A stretch of 16,055 bases of DNA from Chloroflexota bacterium (GCA_027624995.1 JAQBTI010000018.1:1-16055), one strand, 5' to 3'; positions 7,162 to 13,909 are shown, counted from the stretch's first letter. The notes: a model not told the origin generated them from the sequence alone. A program made the numbers and translations.

Positions 7162-7296
7162 ATGTCACACCGACCAACATGTCACCCTCCCAAGCATGCC
7201 ACCTGTGGACCAACCCGTCACCCCCGACAAAACACGTCACCTACCGACAAACACGTCACCCCCCGACAAACACGTCACCCCGACAAACATGTCACC
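7162..7296. repeat. Left tandem array of ~17-20 bp units
   Basis: About eight degenerate units starting with AYGTCAC or ACGTCAC follow one another (near 7162, 7179, 7196, 7215, 7234, 7252, 7272, 7289). The consensus is roughly ACGTCACCCCCGACAAAC. The units degrade towards the left, and the right end runs directly into a 27-bp repeat at 7297. There are no unique spacers, so this is a tandem repeat and not a CRISPR. Confidence 0.8.
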
Positions 7297-7618
7297 CCGA
7301 GCGCAGCGAGGGGTCTAAAGCCGCTGATGGCTCCTCGAACCACTCCGCCGCCAGGTCCCTCCATTTCGGATTCGCCGATTCGATCAGAGCGACCTTCTTG
7401 CCGCGCCGCCAACTCTTGATCTGCTTCTCTCTGTCGCGCGCAGACAGGATGTCGTCGGTGACTTCGTAGTGCACGAGCCAAGTGACGTTGTACTTCCTGG
7501 TAAAGCCATCGACGACCTTCCTTCTGTGCTCGTAGACCCGTCTGACAAGGTCGTTAGTGAGGCCTGTGTACAGAGTCCGCCGCTGATTGGTCAGCATGTA
7601 GACGTAGTATTGTCCCAC
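7292..7618 (-). CDS. Small GIY-YIG nuclease-domain protein (UPF0213-like)
   Basis: The 108-aa protein is a stand-alone GIY-YIG domain. It has YYVYMLTN as the first motif, LYTGLTNDLVRRVYEHR with the YTG and catalytic-type Arg/Tyr region, the GFTRKYNVTWLVHYE strand and the conserved REKQIKSWRRGKKVALIESANPKWRDL end (key Glu in ARDREKQIK). The family is small, lacks a separate DNA-binding domain, and its role is unclear; members are predicted DNA-cleaving enzymes. The start is GTG at 7616-7618; no good ribosome site is visible. The C-terminus (PSLRSG) comes from the 27-bp repeat, so the frame has been closed by repeat DNA. The gene sits between inverted copies of that repeat, which suggests a mobile unit. 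Confidence 0.85.
   Translation of the reverse strand: MGQYYVYMLTNQRRTLYTGLTNDLVRRVYEHRRKVVDGFTRKYNVTWLVHYEVTDDILSARDREKQIKSWRRGKKVALIESANPKWRDLAAEWFEEPSAALDPSLRSG
7297..7323 (+). repeat. 27-bp repeat, left copy
   Basis: The repeat starts CCGAGCGCAGCGAGG and ends TCTAAAGCCG. It is the inverted partner of 7634-7660 (24 of 27 positions agree) and an exact direct copy of 7751-7777. It encodes the last eight or nine residues of the GIY-YIG protein. Confidence 0.8.
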
Positions 7619-7633
7619 GACTTCAGCCCGCTA

Positions 7634-7660
7634 CGGTTTTAGATTCCTCGCTGCGCTCGG
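7634..7660 (-). repeat. 27-bp repeat, inverted copy upstream of the GIY-YIG gene
   Basis: Read on the minus strand it begins CCGAGCGCAGCGAGG and ends TCTAAAACCG, with three differences from the copies at 7297 and 7751. With 7297-7323 it forms inverted ends enclosing the GIY-YIG gene and only about 15 bp of upstream sequence. Confidence 0.75.
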
Positions 7661-7663
7661 AAA

Positions 7664-7752
7664 GACAAACATGCCACCCCGGACAAACACGTCACCCCGG
7701 ACAAACATGCCACCTCGGACAAACACGTAACCCCCGACAAACATGTCACCCC
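7664..7752. repeat. Right tandem array, five 18-bp units
   Basis: Units start at 7664 (17 bp), 7681, 7699, 7717 and 7735 with consensus GGACAAACAYGTCACCCC. The period is an exact 18 bp, more regular than in the left array. The last unit runs into the 27-bp repeat at 7751-7777, as in the left array. Confidence 0.85.
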
Positions 7753-7777
7753 GAGCGCAGCGAGGGGTCTAAAGCCG
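7751..7777 (+). repeat. 27-bp repeat, right direct copy
   Basis: This copy is identical to 7297-7323 and, like it, follows a tandem unit ending CATGTCACCC. The array-plus-27-bp module therefore occurs twice in the same orientation, on either side of the GIY-YIG gene. Confidence 0.8.
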
Positions 7778-7831
7778 TTGATAACTCCTCAACCCGCGAA
7801 TCTCACCGCCCGCCGTCCACGTAGGCTCCCC

Positions 7832-8203
7832 CTACTCCGCAGTAGACACGACCGCGCGCTTGTGGGTCGCGACGCCGATGCTCTTGTCACCCTCGAACGC
7901 CTGTATCGAGTACGTAAGCCGGTTGCGGTCCACCTCCGTCAGCTCCACCTTTACCGTAACGCTGTTCCCAACCGGGGTCGGAGCCACGTGCCTGAAGCCG
8001 TCGACAGCGTATCCAACCGTCGTATAGCCCTCCGGCAGGTAAGCATCGGTAGCCTCTATGCACGCCCACTCCATGAGTTCTAGGAGCCCTGGTGTAGAGA
8101 GCACGTCAGCACCTTCGCGCCCCATCCTATTGATGCTCATCTCTTTCGTCACCTTGGTCACTCGCTGCCCGGTCTGACCGGCCTTTATGTTTCCCAGATC
8201 CAT
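7832..8203 (-). CDS. FlK-like hot-dog thioesterase
   Basis: The 123-aa product resembles the FlK family of hot-dog acyl-CoA thioesterases. Residues matching the FlK catalytic set are visible as Thr37 (STPG), Glu45 (LLELMEWAC) and His72 (GFRHVAPTPVG), and the C-terminal GVATHKRAVV matches the family GTHERAV strand. FlK itself hydrolyses fluoroacetyl-CoA, but most relatives act on other small acyl-CoAs, so the substrate is unknown. The frame is open to 8308, but ATG 8201-8203 is preferred: GGAGG lies about 11 nt upstream and the N-terminus MDLGNIKAGQTG fits the family. It is probably cytosolic, since no signal peptide is seen, and is transcribed away from the lipoprotein operon. Confidence 0.85.
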   Translation of the reverse strand: MDLGNIKAGQTGQRVTKVTKEMSINRMGREGADVLSTPGLLELMEWACIEATDAYLPEGYTTVGYAVDGFRHVAPTPVGNSVTVKVELTEVDRNRLTYSIQAFEGDKSIGVATHKRAVVSTAE

Positions 8204-8237
8204 CTGAATATAAACCTCCGATTCATTGGTGTTTCCT

Positions 8238-8267
8238 ACTGTACATTCCGTGACTCGAACCGGACAA
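8238..8267 (-). promoter_or_regulatory. Possible promoter of the thioesterase gene
   Basis: The minus strand has TTGTCC (8262-8267), an 18-bp spacer and TACAGT (8238-8243). The -35 is the same as that of the hydroxylase operon, but the -10 is weak (4 of 6). The distance to the ATG is about 35 bp. Confidence 0.35.
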
Positions 8268-8324
8268 GCCCAGCCCGAAAGTCCCTGGAAATCACACTCA
8301 CGGCTCAATATGCCCTGATTCTTC

Positions 8325-8372
8325 CCGTCAGGAAACTGTCAGACTTCTGTCACCAGGCTGTCAGGTTGTCAG
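8325..8372 (+). promoter_or_regulatory. Pho-box-like array of CTGTCAG heptamers
   Basis: Heptamers CCGTCAG (8325-8331), CTGTCAG (8336-8342), CTGTCAC (8347-8353) and CTGTCAG (8358-8364) have a strict 11-bp period; a further TTGTCAG lies at 8366-8372. This is the layout of the PhoB box (two CTGTCAT heptamers with 4-bp spacers) doubled. The first spacer is GAAA and the second ACTT. The -10 TATGAT begins 9 bp after the fourth heptamer, with no standard -35, as at PhoB-activated promoters. Other OmpR/PhoB-family regulators use similar direct repeats. Confidence 0.6.
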
Positions 8373-8373
8373 C

Positions 8374-8379
8374 TATGAT
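8374..8379 (+). promoter_or_regulatory. -10 element of the lipoprotein operon
   Basis: TATGAT (5 of 6 to TATAAT) with no recognisable -35 at 16-18 bp; the heptamer array takes that place. The leader to the first gene would be about 80 nt and includes the small dyad CGCGAG/CTCGCG (8402-8407 with 8420-8425). Confidence 0.5.
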
Positions 8380-8468
8380 TTAGTAGATCATGGACGCTGA
8401 ACGCGAGTGCCGTTTGGTCCTCGCGAGCCCGTTTTGGGGCTAAAACTGGGCCGCCGGAGTCTGCACAA

Positions 8469-9107
8469 ATGAAGAAACTACTGGCGATATTGACCCTATT
8501 CGGACTGGTCTTGTTGCTGGCTGCCTGCGGTTCCCTCGGGACGGGGCCGTCCACGACGCAGGATCCCTCGCCCGTCGCCACCGAAGTGCCGGCGGAACAG
8601 GAGCCCAAGCCGACCCAGGCCCCTGTGCCGACGCCTACTGCGCCGCCACCCCCTTCGCCCCAGCCGACGCGGCCGCCCGAAGCGACGGCCACCACTGCGC
8701 CTCCCGCGCCGGTCCCGGCCACGCCGACGCCACCGCCGCCACCGTCGGCGACGCCGAGGCCCCCGGCCCAGACACCCACGCCCCGGCCGACGGCCACACC
8801 GGAGGCTACCGCGACGGTAGCGCCCGCACCAGTGGTGACGCCGGAACCACTGGTCCTAAAGGTGACCTCGCCTGAGGACGAGGCTACTGTCGATGCGCCG
8901 TCTCTAACGGTTATAGGAGAGACGACTCCCGATGCTGTAGTCAGTATCAACGGCCAGTCTGTTGAAGTGGACGCGGACGGCGCCTTCTCCGCCGACGTAG
9001 ACCTCGTAGAGGGGATCAACTTCATCGAGATCGTCGCCAGTGACTTCGACGGAGACAGCGCGGAGGCGGTCCGCACTCTTATATATAGCCCCAAGCAAGG
9101 ACAGTGA
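8469..9107 (+). CDS. Secreted lipoprotein with Pro/Thr-rich linker and Ig-like C-terminal domain
   Basis: The 212-aa protein starts with a lipoprotein signal, MKKLLAILTLFGLVLLLAAC, with a lipobox LAAC and Cys20 as the predicted lipidated residue. Residues ~22-130 are a low-complexity Pro/Thr/Ala linker of the cell-envelope type. The remaining ~80 residues (from LVLKVTSPEDEATVD to VRTLIYSPK) form a beta-sandwich with GETTPDAVVSINGQSV and FIEIVASDFDGD, resembling the glucodextranase-B type Ig-like domain found in many surface proteins. ATG 8469-8471 has CCGGAG 9 nt upstream. The downstream gene starts about 11 nt after its stop, so both are probably one operon under the heptamer promoter. Function is unknown; it most likely displays the domain outside the membrane. 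Confidence 0.85.
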   Translation: MKKLLAILTLFGLVLLLAACGSLGTGPSTTQDPSPVATEVPAEQEPKPTQAPVPTPTAPPPPSPQPTRPPEATATTAPPAPVPATPTPPPPPSATPRPPAQTPTPRPTATPEATATVAPAPVVTPEPLVLKVTSPEDEATVDAPSLTVIGETTPDAVVSINGQSVEVDADGAFSADVDLVEGINFIEIVASDFDGDSAEAVRTLIYSPKQGQ

Positions 9108-9118
9108 AGGGGATTCTC

Positions 9119-12100
9119 GTGAGAAAAAACACTCTTGCACGCGGCGCGGCTCTCCTGGCGCTCGCGGCACTGATCTTCACCTTCAGCCCAGGCGGTGCCT
9201 CAGCCCAGGAGGCCGAGCGCATGGGATTCTTCGGTGAGGTCACTTCGGTAGAAATCGACGCAATCGAGGTACTGCTGAAAGACGGCGAAACGCTTCGAAT
9301 CAGGATCGACACAGCGGACCCACAGATTATCCAGGGTGCCGCGAATGACGACCCATCTACGACTGCAAGCGGTGTGGACCTGACGGACCTGTTCGAGGTC
9401 GGTAGTCGGATCGCCGCCCTCGCTGAGATGAGGGAGGACGAGTGGTGGGCCGTGAAGATATCGCCGGTCCGTGCAAAGGCGGTCGAAGCCCACATAACCG
9501 TGACGGTAATCCACGTCTCCGGCACGACCGTTATCGCTGAGAACGAGTCTGGAGACGAGTTCATCATCGAGCTCGACTTCGAACCCACCGAAGAGCTGGC
9601 GGGCCAGGTCGTGACGTTCGTTGGCCGGCGTCTGGAGGACAGGCGTTTCCGCGCCAGCGCAGTCAAGACGGTCAGGGCGATCGTCGAGCGTCTTGACGGC
9701 CACGTGACGGAGAAGAAGCAGAAGCTCGACCGCGAGGGCGACTCCAGCCCTGAGCGGCAAAAGCTGGAAGACCTCAAGGCCCGCCTAGAGCGCAGCATCG
9801 TACAGCAGATGGAGAGGTTCGCTGAGGTGCTGGTGAAGCTTCCGACCGAAGCCAGACCCGCACTCGAGCAGGCGCTCGAGAACCTCAAAAAGGGGTTCAG
9901 GACCGCCCTCGAATCTGTCGGAAAGCCGGCAGAAGAAGAAAACAAGATTCTGAATCACCGCCGGCTGATCGGCCTGGTCGACGGTGTTGACGTCGCGGCG
10001 GGAGTCGTGTCGGTTCGCACGCGTAGCGATGCGATAGTCGCCGCTGCCGTAGTTGACGATACGAAAGTTACGATTGGCGATGACGAAGCGACTCTTGAAG
10101 ACCTGCAAGTCGGGGACCGGGTCGACGTTCGCTTCGGTCCAGAAGGCAATGCACAGGCAATCGACGTCGTTACAGATGTACATGCGAAGGCCCGGATCGA
10201 GCAGATCGACAGGGAAGCGAGGACGGTCACACTGGCTCTCGAAGGGGGCGCATTGCTGACCCTATCCGTCCCCGAGCAGGCGGACCTGCACGTTGGAGAC
10301 GATCGGACGGAGTTCGGACAGGTCGAAGTCGGGACGGTTCTCCACGTAACCTACGACTCCAGGCTTCTGGTGCTCCGCAAGGCGGTACTCGAGAGGCGGG
10401 CCGAGCTGAACGTCCAGGTGACCAGTGTGGACCGCGAGGCCGGAACGATCACGGGGACGACCCCGGACGGCCAGGAGCACACCGTGAAGTTGGCGGGCGA
10501 GGCCAAGGTGATCGTCGCCGGCAGACGCGTTGGCGTTACAGCCATAAAGGTGGGCAAACGGGTCGTCGTCGTCGTCGACAAGACCGACGGACGCGCCGTC
10601 ACGATCGAGTCTCATGACGATGCGCCGGGAGACCGCGCGGCAAGGGCTCGTGGAATCCCAGCGGGCATCGACGTCGCCTCGGGCATACTCACAATCGAGC
10701 TTTCCGATGGAGGTCAACTTACCGTCGTCGTGGGTGACTTGACCGACGTAGAGGTCAACGGAGAGACCGCGACCCTGGAGGACATCCTGAGCGACAACCT
10801 GGTCCAGGTCCAATACGATCCACTCACCGGAGCTGCTATTGAGGCCCATGCGAAGAGCAAGGCGGAGCCATCGGCCTTCCTGACCGTGCGACCGGATCAG
10901 GCAAATGTCTCGCAGGACGAGGCGACTGAAGGGACCGTGGCAGGGATCATCGGAGGAATCGACCTTATCGAGAGGACAGTCACGATCTTCACTGAGTCGC
11001 GCCGGGTCTTGAAGCTGAAGGTGGTCGAATCCACCAACATCACCGTCGGCGGCGAGCCCGTCGGCTCTTTAACGGACCTTAGGCTGGCGTCGAGAGTGAA
11101 GGCCAGCTTCGCCCGGGGGCGGGAGGCCGTGGAGATTCACGCAAGCGACGAGACCGTAGACCTGGCAGCCGTCCGAGACGCCCACGATCGTGAGTCGGAA
11201 GGCGCCTGGACGGTGGCGGCCCAACCGCTCGCCATCCATCTGAAGCGGCCCGAAATTGAAGGCGGGCCGGTGATTGTCGAGGTGGCGCTGAAGCAGCGGC
11301 CCGTCGCCGGCGCCATCGTGTTCGTCAACGGAGAGGCCGTCGGCGAAACGGACGACCACGGCGTGGTGGAGGTCGATCTGCCCGCCGAAGGCGACGTTAT
11401 CTCCTTCGCGGCCACCTTCAAGGACCACAAGACCGCGCTCCGGATCAAGCGAGGCGCGGCCGGCCGGTCCGCCTCCGTCGTCCGTCTGACCGTGTTCGAC
11501 AGACAGGTCGACGGCCAGGTGCTCCGCTGTGTCACGAGAGTGCTGGGACGCATCCCTGCCAACGACCAGGACGCGACCGACGAGGAGAGACAGAAGATCA
11601 AAGCAGAGTGCTTCTCGGACGACAACGTCGGCGAGCAGGCGGACCGTCCCGCGAGAGTGATCGACCAGACCATCCTGGAATGCATGGTCAGGGTCTTGCA
11701 GCGCCGGACGGAGGGCGACGACCTCAACGAGGATGAAAAGCGCAAGGTCAATGCCGAGTGCATCGAGCGCACCGACGAAGGCTCCAGTGCAAGGCTGCGC
11801 TTGGACCTGAGGACGCTCGAGTGTCTGGTGAAGGTCGTCGGCCGACGCACCGCCGGAAACGACCTGACCGAGGATGAAAAGAGGAAGTTCAACGCCGAGT
11901 GCGTCGAAGGACGCGACGACGCGAACAACGCAGGCAGGACGGACGAAGGGGTCAGGCTGGACCTCCAGACCCTTCAGTGCATCGTCAAGGTACTGGGACG
12001 CCAGACCCTCGGCAACGACTTGACCGCTGAGGAGAAACAAAAGGTAACGGCGGAGTGCATCGAGGGCCACGACGACAGCGACGGTACGCCGAGCCCGGCA

Positions 12101-12178
12101 GCGGCTCCAGGCGCCGTGGACCCCAGCCTCTCGGGCGCCACCACGACTACGAGCGCCGCCACCAGCACCAAGCCCTAA
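9119..12178 (+). CDS. Large secreted multi-module protein: DUF5666-like repeats and four paired-cysteine repeats
   Basis: A frame open from GTG 9104 overlaps the previous stop, but AAGGGGA followed by GTG 9119-9121 gives a better start and a clean signal peptide (RKNTLAR, hydrophobic GAALLALAALIFTF, then ASA before QE). The mature protein (1019 aa in all) has beta modules of the type G-V-x-x-V-D-x-x-x-x-x-V...V-x-x-x-T-x-I...L-x-x-G-x-x-V at about 35-120, 120-185, 280-355, 357-430, 430-505, 508-590 and 604-690, similar to DUF5666. A charged helical segment (~187-278) interrupts them. An Ig or carboxypeptidase-regulatory-like module (RPVAGAIVFVNGEAVGETDDHG) follows at ~718-785. Four two-cysteine repeats occupy ~797-985, and a Thr/Ala/Ser tail ends it. 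There are no enzyme motifs; a surface structural or binding role is inferred. Confidence 0.8.
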   Translation: MRKNTLARGAALLALAALIFTFSPGGASAQEAERMGFFGEVTSVEIDAIEVLLKDGETLRIRIDTADPQIIQGAANDDPSTTASGVDLTDLFEVGSRIAALAEMREDEWWAVKISPVRAKAVEAHITVTVIHVSGTTVIAENESGDEFIIELDFEPTEELAGQVVTFVGRRLEDRRFRASAVKTVRAIVERLDGHVTEKKQKLDREGDSSPERQKLEDLKARLERSIVQQMERFAEVLVKLPTEARPALEQALENLKKGFRTALESVGKPAEEENKILNHRRLIGLVDGVDVAAGVVSVRTRSDAIVAAAVVDDTKVTIGDDEATLEDLQVGDRVDVRFGPEGNAQAIDVVTDVHAKARIEQIDREARTVTLALEGGALLTLSVPEQADLHVGDDRTEFGQVEVGTVLHVTYDSRLLVLRKAVLERRAELNVQVTSVDREAGTITGTTPDGQEHTVKLAGEAKVIVAGRRVGVTAIKVGKRVVVVVDKTDGRAVTIESHDDAPGDRAARARGIPAGIDVASGILTIELSDGGQLTVVVGDLTDVEVNGETATLEDILSDNLVQVQYDPLTGAAIEAHAKSKAEPSAFLTVRPDQANVSQDEATEGTVAGIIGGIDLIERTVTIFTESRRVLKLKVVESTNITVGGEPVGSLTDLRLASRVKASFARGREAVEIHASDETVDLAAVRDAHDRESEGAWTVAAQPLAIHLKRPEIEGGPVIVEVALKQRPVAGAIVFVNGEAVGETDDHGVVEVDLPAEGDVISFAATFKDHKTALRIKRGAAGRSASVVRLTVFDRQVDGQVLRCVTRVLGRIPANDQDATDEERQKIKAECFSDDNVGEQADRPARVIDQTILECMVRVLQRRTEGDDLNEDEKRKVNAECIERTDEGSSARLRLDLRTLECLVKVVGRRTAGNDLTEDEKRKFNAECVEGRDDANNAGRTDEGVRLDLQTLQCIVKVLGRQTLGNDLTAEEKQKVTAECIEGHDDSDGTPSPAAAPGAVDPSLSGATTTTSAATSTKP
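11507..12073 (+). repeat. Four protein-level repeats with paired cysteines
   Basis: Inside the large secreted protein, units of ~40 residues begin near nucleotides 11507, 11660, 11801 and 11957. The consensus is LxCxVKVLGR, then GNDLTxEEKxK, then AECIE. Cysteine codons are at 11528/11609, 11681/11759, 11822/11900 and 11978/12056, i.e. 27 or 26 residues apart in each unit. Units 2-4 are closest; unit 1 is the most divergent (DATDEERQKIKAECF). A two-helix hairpin closed by one disulfide is a likely fold, by inference. Confidence 0.8.
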
Positions 12179-12840
12179 CGGTCTGGCGGTCGCTTGCCCT
12201 CCACGAGCAGGAAACCGTAGTCGCCCGCGGTGATGAGCCGCCTTGGGTCTCGCGGGTCGTCCCCAAGATGCTCTCTGAGGCGCTCTATGGCCTTTGTCAT
12301 GGCGCGGGCGGCGCGGAGGCCCTTCACCGGGTACTCCGGCCACAGGTATTCAGCGATCTCTTCCTTGCTTACGGCGGTGAAAGTCCTGGATTCGAGGAGC
12401 TCGAGTAGTTTGATCTCATCCTCGTCCATCTCTAGGCGTGCATCCTGTTCGACTCCCGGCTCGTCGTCGGCTCCGGAGTCGGCTTCGGCACGACCCGGAT
12501 GCATCACCACGGTCTCGCTGCCTTCGTCCTGGAAAATGAACGTTACGCCGCTTCCGGCCACACGTATTCTGTCGCCATGGCGGAGTATCCGTTCCTGGTG
12601 TCCCAGCCTGTCCCGGTTCACGAAGGTCCCGTTGGACGAACTGAGGTCGCGAAGCACATGGCGGCCGCGAGAGGAAGGAACGATCAACGCATGTCGACGA
12701 GAGACCGTTTCTTCATCGATGTCGATATCGTTATCCGGCCCGCGCCCGATCACGACAGGCCCTTCGGACAGACCCATGGTCGTACCGTGGTCGGGACCTC
12801 CCCTGATACGCAGAAAGGTCGGATCGTCACCTCGCTCCAT
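12175..12840 (-). CDS. FHA domain plus C-terminal winged-helix protein
   Basis: The 221-aa protein has an N-terminal FHA domain (residues ~8-100) with the phosphothreonine-binding residues present: Gly32-Arg33, Ser47 and His50 (TVSRRH) and Asn70-Gly71-Thr72 (SSSNGTFVN). An acidic linker (~115-140) leads to a helix-rich end with AVSKEEIAEYLWPEY and ITAGDYGFLL, which looks like the winged-helix DNA-binding fold of OmpR-type C-termini. The expected role is a phospho-dependent transcription regulator downstream of a Ser/Thr kinase. No kinase gene lies in the window. ATG 12838-12840 has GGAGG 7 nt upstream. The gene converges on the large secreted protein, and their stop codons overlap at 12175-12178, so transcription of one must run into the other. 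Confidence 0.88.
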   Translation of the reverse strand: MERGDDPTFLRIRGGPDHGTTMGLSEGPVVIGRGPDNDIDIDEETVSRRHALIVPSSRGRHVLRDLSSSNGTFVNRDRLGHQERILRHGDRIRVAGSGVTFIFQDEGSETVVMHPGRAEADSGADDEPGVEQDARLEMDEDEIKLLELLESRTFTAVSKEEIAEYLWPEYPVKGLRAARAMTKAIERLREHLGDDPRDPRRLITAGDYGFLLVEGKRPPDR

Positions 12841-13048
12841 GCTGATGCCTCCAGCCGGATATATTCACCGCTCGGGTCGGTGGTCTCGCGCTGTTAGTAT
12901 GCCCGTGGAGTCTATCTTACTACCACCATATTTCGTTGGAAACGCCCTTGACCAGGGCGGCTCTTCAGCAAACGCTCTTCTTGTTGGTTACGAGGCCCTA
13001 GAACTTCCCCGGAAACTCGGGGATACTGAGTGGACAGGCCTCACTTGA

Positions 13049-13661
13049 ACGGCGGACCCCCACGCGGTCGAAGTCTCCAAGGTCGGGATTTTCAACTCCG
13101 GTGACGTGTTCCATCTGCCACCTGGTGAAAAGGTCTCCTACCGCCTGATAAGCGGCGAGATCAAGGGCCCGTGGCAAAAGACGACGTTTGAGCCCGGCGA
13201 AACCATCTGGGGCCTCGAGTTCGCGACCATCGCGGTGACGCTGTACAACGGCGACGAGGTGCTGGGCGACCCGCACAAAGTTGAAATCTCCAAGATCGGC
13301 GTGTTCGGCTCTGGCGACGTCGTGCACCTTCCGCCCGGGGAAAAGGTGTCGTACCGCCTGATAAGCGGCGAGATTAAGGGCCCGTGGCAAAAGACGACCT
13401 TCGAGGCGGGCGACCTGGACTGGCGTATGGAGTTCGCGACGATCCACCATCAGGCTCGTAGATGACGACGGCGAGGAGCTCGTCGAGGGCGTCGCGGTCG
13501 AGATTTCCAAGGTCGGAGTGTTCGTGTCCGGCGATGTAGTCCACCTACCGCCCGACGAGAAAGTCTCGTATCGGCTAATCGAATAAGATTCCAGGGGCAA
13601 ATGGCACAAGAAGTCGTTCGAGGCAGGCGACACCGTATGGACCCTGGAATTCGACGACTAG
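13049..13661 (+). pseudogene. Decayed gene made of three ~71-aa repeats
   Basis: Three tandem units of the pattern VEISKVGVF-x-SGD-VVHLPPGEKVSYRL, GPWQKTTFEAGD and W-x-L-EFATI are visible. Units 1 and 2 are almost identical over 13139-13185 and 13352-13398 (period 213 bp), so the duplication is recent. No ATG start exists: the frame is closed upstream by TGA at 13046-13048. After EFATI the frame shifts by one; removing one C near 13444 restores TIRLVDDDGEELVEG and unit 3. Unit 3 is then cut by TAA at 13584-13586 (VSYRLIE, stop, DSRGKWHKKSFEAGD), and a final TAG is at 13659-13661. Beta-rich; no function assigned. It could be a phage or surface protein remnant. Confidence 0.75.
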
Positions 13662-13696
13662 TTTCTAGGTCATCACGTCCGGTGCTGGGCTCAGCA

Positions 13697-13909
13697 CTAG
13701 TCCTCCTCGCCATTGGAGTGGGATAAAGACTTGCTGAGCCCGGACGCCATGTCCGGATGCTCTCGTTCCAGCAACCTGATCACGGCCCGAGCCAGAAGCT
13801 GCACCGTCTTATCGAAGCGGCTGAGAAGTCGCTCCAGACGGAACATGAACCAGAGCAGCAGCACACCCGGAATCCCAGCATTCAGGAACGGCGTCAAGTC
13901 TATTTCCAT
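13697..13909 (-). CDS. Small one-TM membrane protein, holin-like
   Basis: The 70-aa product has an N-terminal hydrophobic segment (residues ~8-24, FLNAGIPGVLLLWFMF), then an amphipathic, basic helix (RLERLLSRFDKTVQLLARAVIRLLERE) and a charged tail. This layout, and its place directly downstream of a phage tail-like gene, recall small phage holin-like or BhlA/XhlA-type membrane proteins, but the sequence alone does not prove it. ATG 13907-13909; the ribosome site is weak (AAGGGGA about 12 nt upstream). A short dyad GTGCTG/CAGCAC (13682-13697) overlaps its stop region. Confidence 0.6.
   Translation of the reverse strand: MEIDLTPFLNAGIPGVLLLWFMFRLERLLSRFDKTVQLLARAVIRLLEREHPDMASGLSKSLSHSNGEED

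Larger units (their letters stand above)
7297..7660. mobile_element. Candidate GIY-YIG mobile unit bounded by 27-bp inverted repeats
   Basis: The 364-bp segment consists of a GIY-YIG gene and 27-bp inverted ends, with related tandem arrays outside on both sides (7162-7296 and 7664-7752). There is no transposase and I could not define a target duplication. The unit is inferred from layout only. Confidence 0.4.

Noticed and set aside
7162..7752. CRISPR array
   Set aside because: Units are contiguous 17-20 bp tandem repeats with no unique spacers and no cas genes nearby.
8246..8266. tRNA T-arm-like GGTTCGAGTC on the - strand
   Set aside because: The flanks do not form the 5-bp T stem, and no acceptor or anticodon arm can be built around it.
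8204..8308. 35-codon N-terminal extension of the thioesterase
   Set aside because: The family homology begins near MDLGNIK, and the ribosome site GGAGG sits just before that ATG.
8369..9094. 241-codon - strand Gly/Val-rich frame
   Set aside because: It is the complement of the Pro/Thr linker of the lipoprotein; the low complexity is inherited from that.
11069..12343. 424-codon - strand frame
   Set aside because: Shadow of the large secreted protein, which has a signal peptide, ribosome site and repeat structure.
12841..12960. Promoter for the FHA gene (TTTCCA / TAAGAT on the - strand)
   Set aside because: Both boxes are weak and several other equally good candidates exist in the same stretch.
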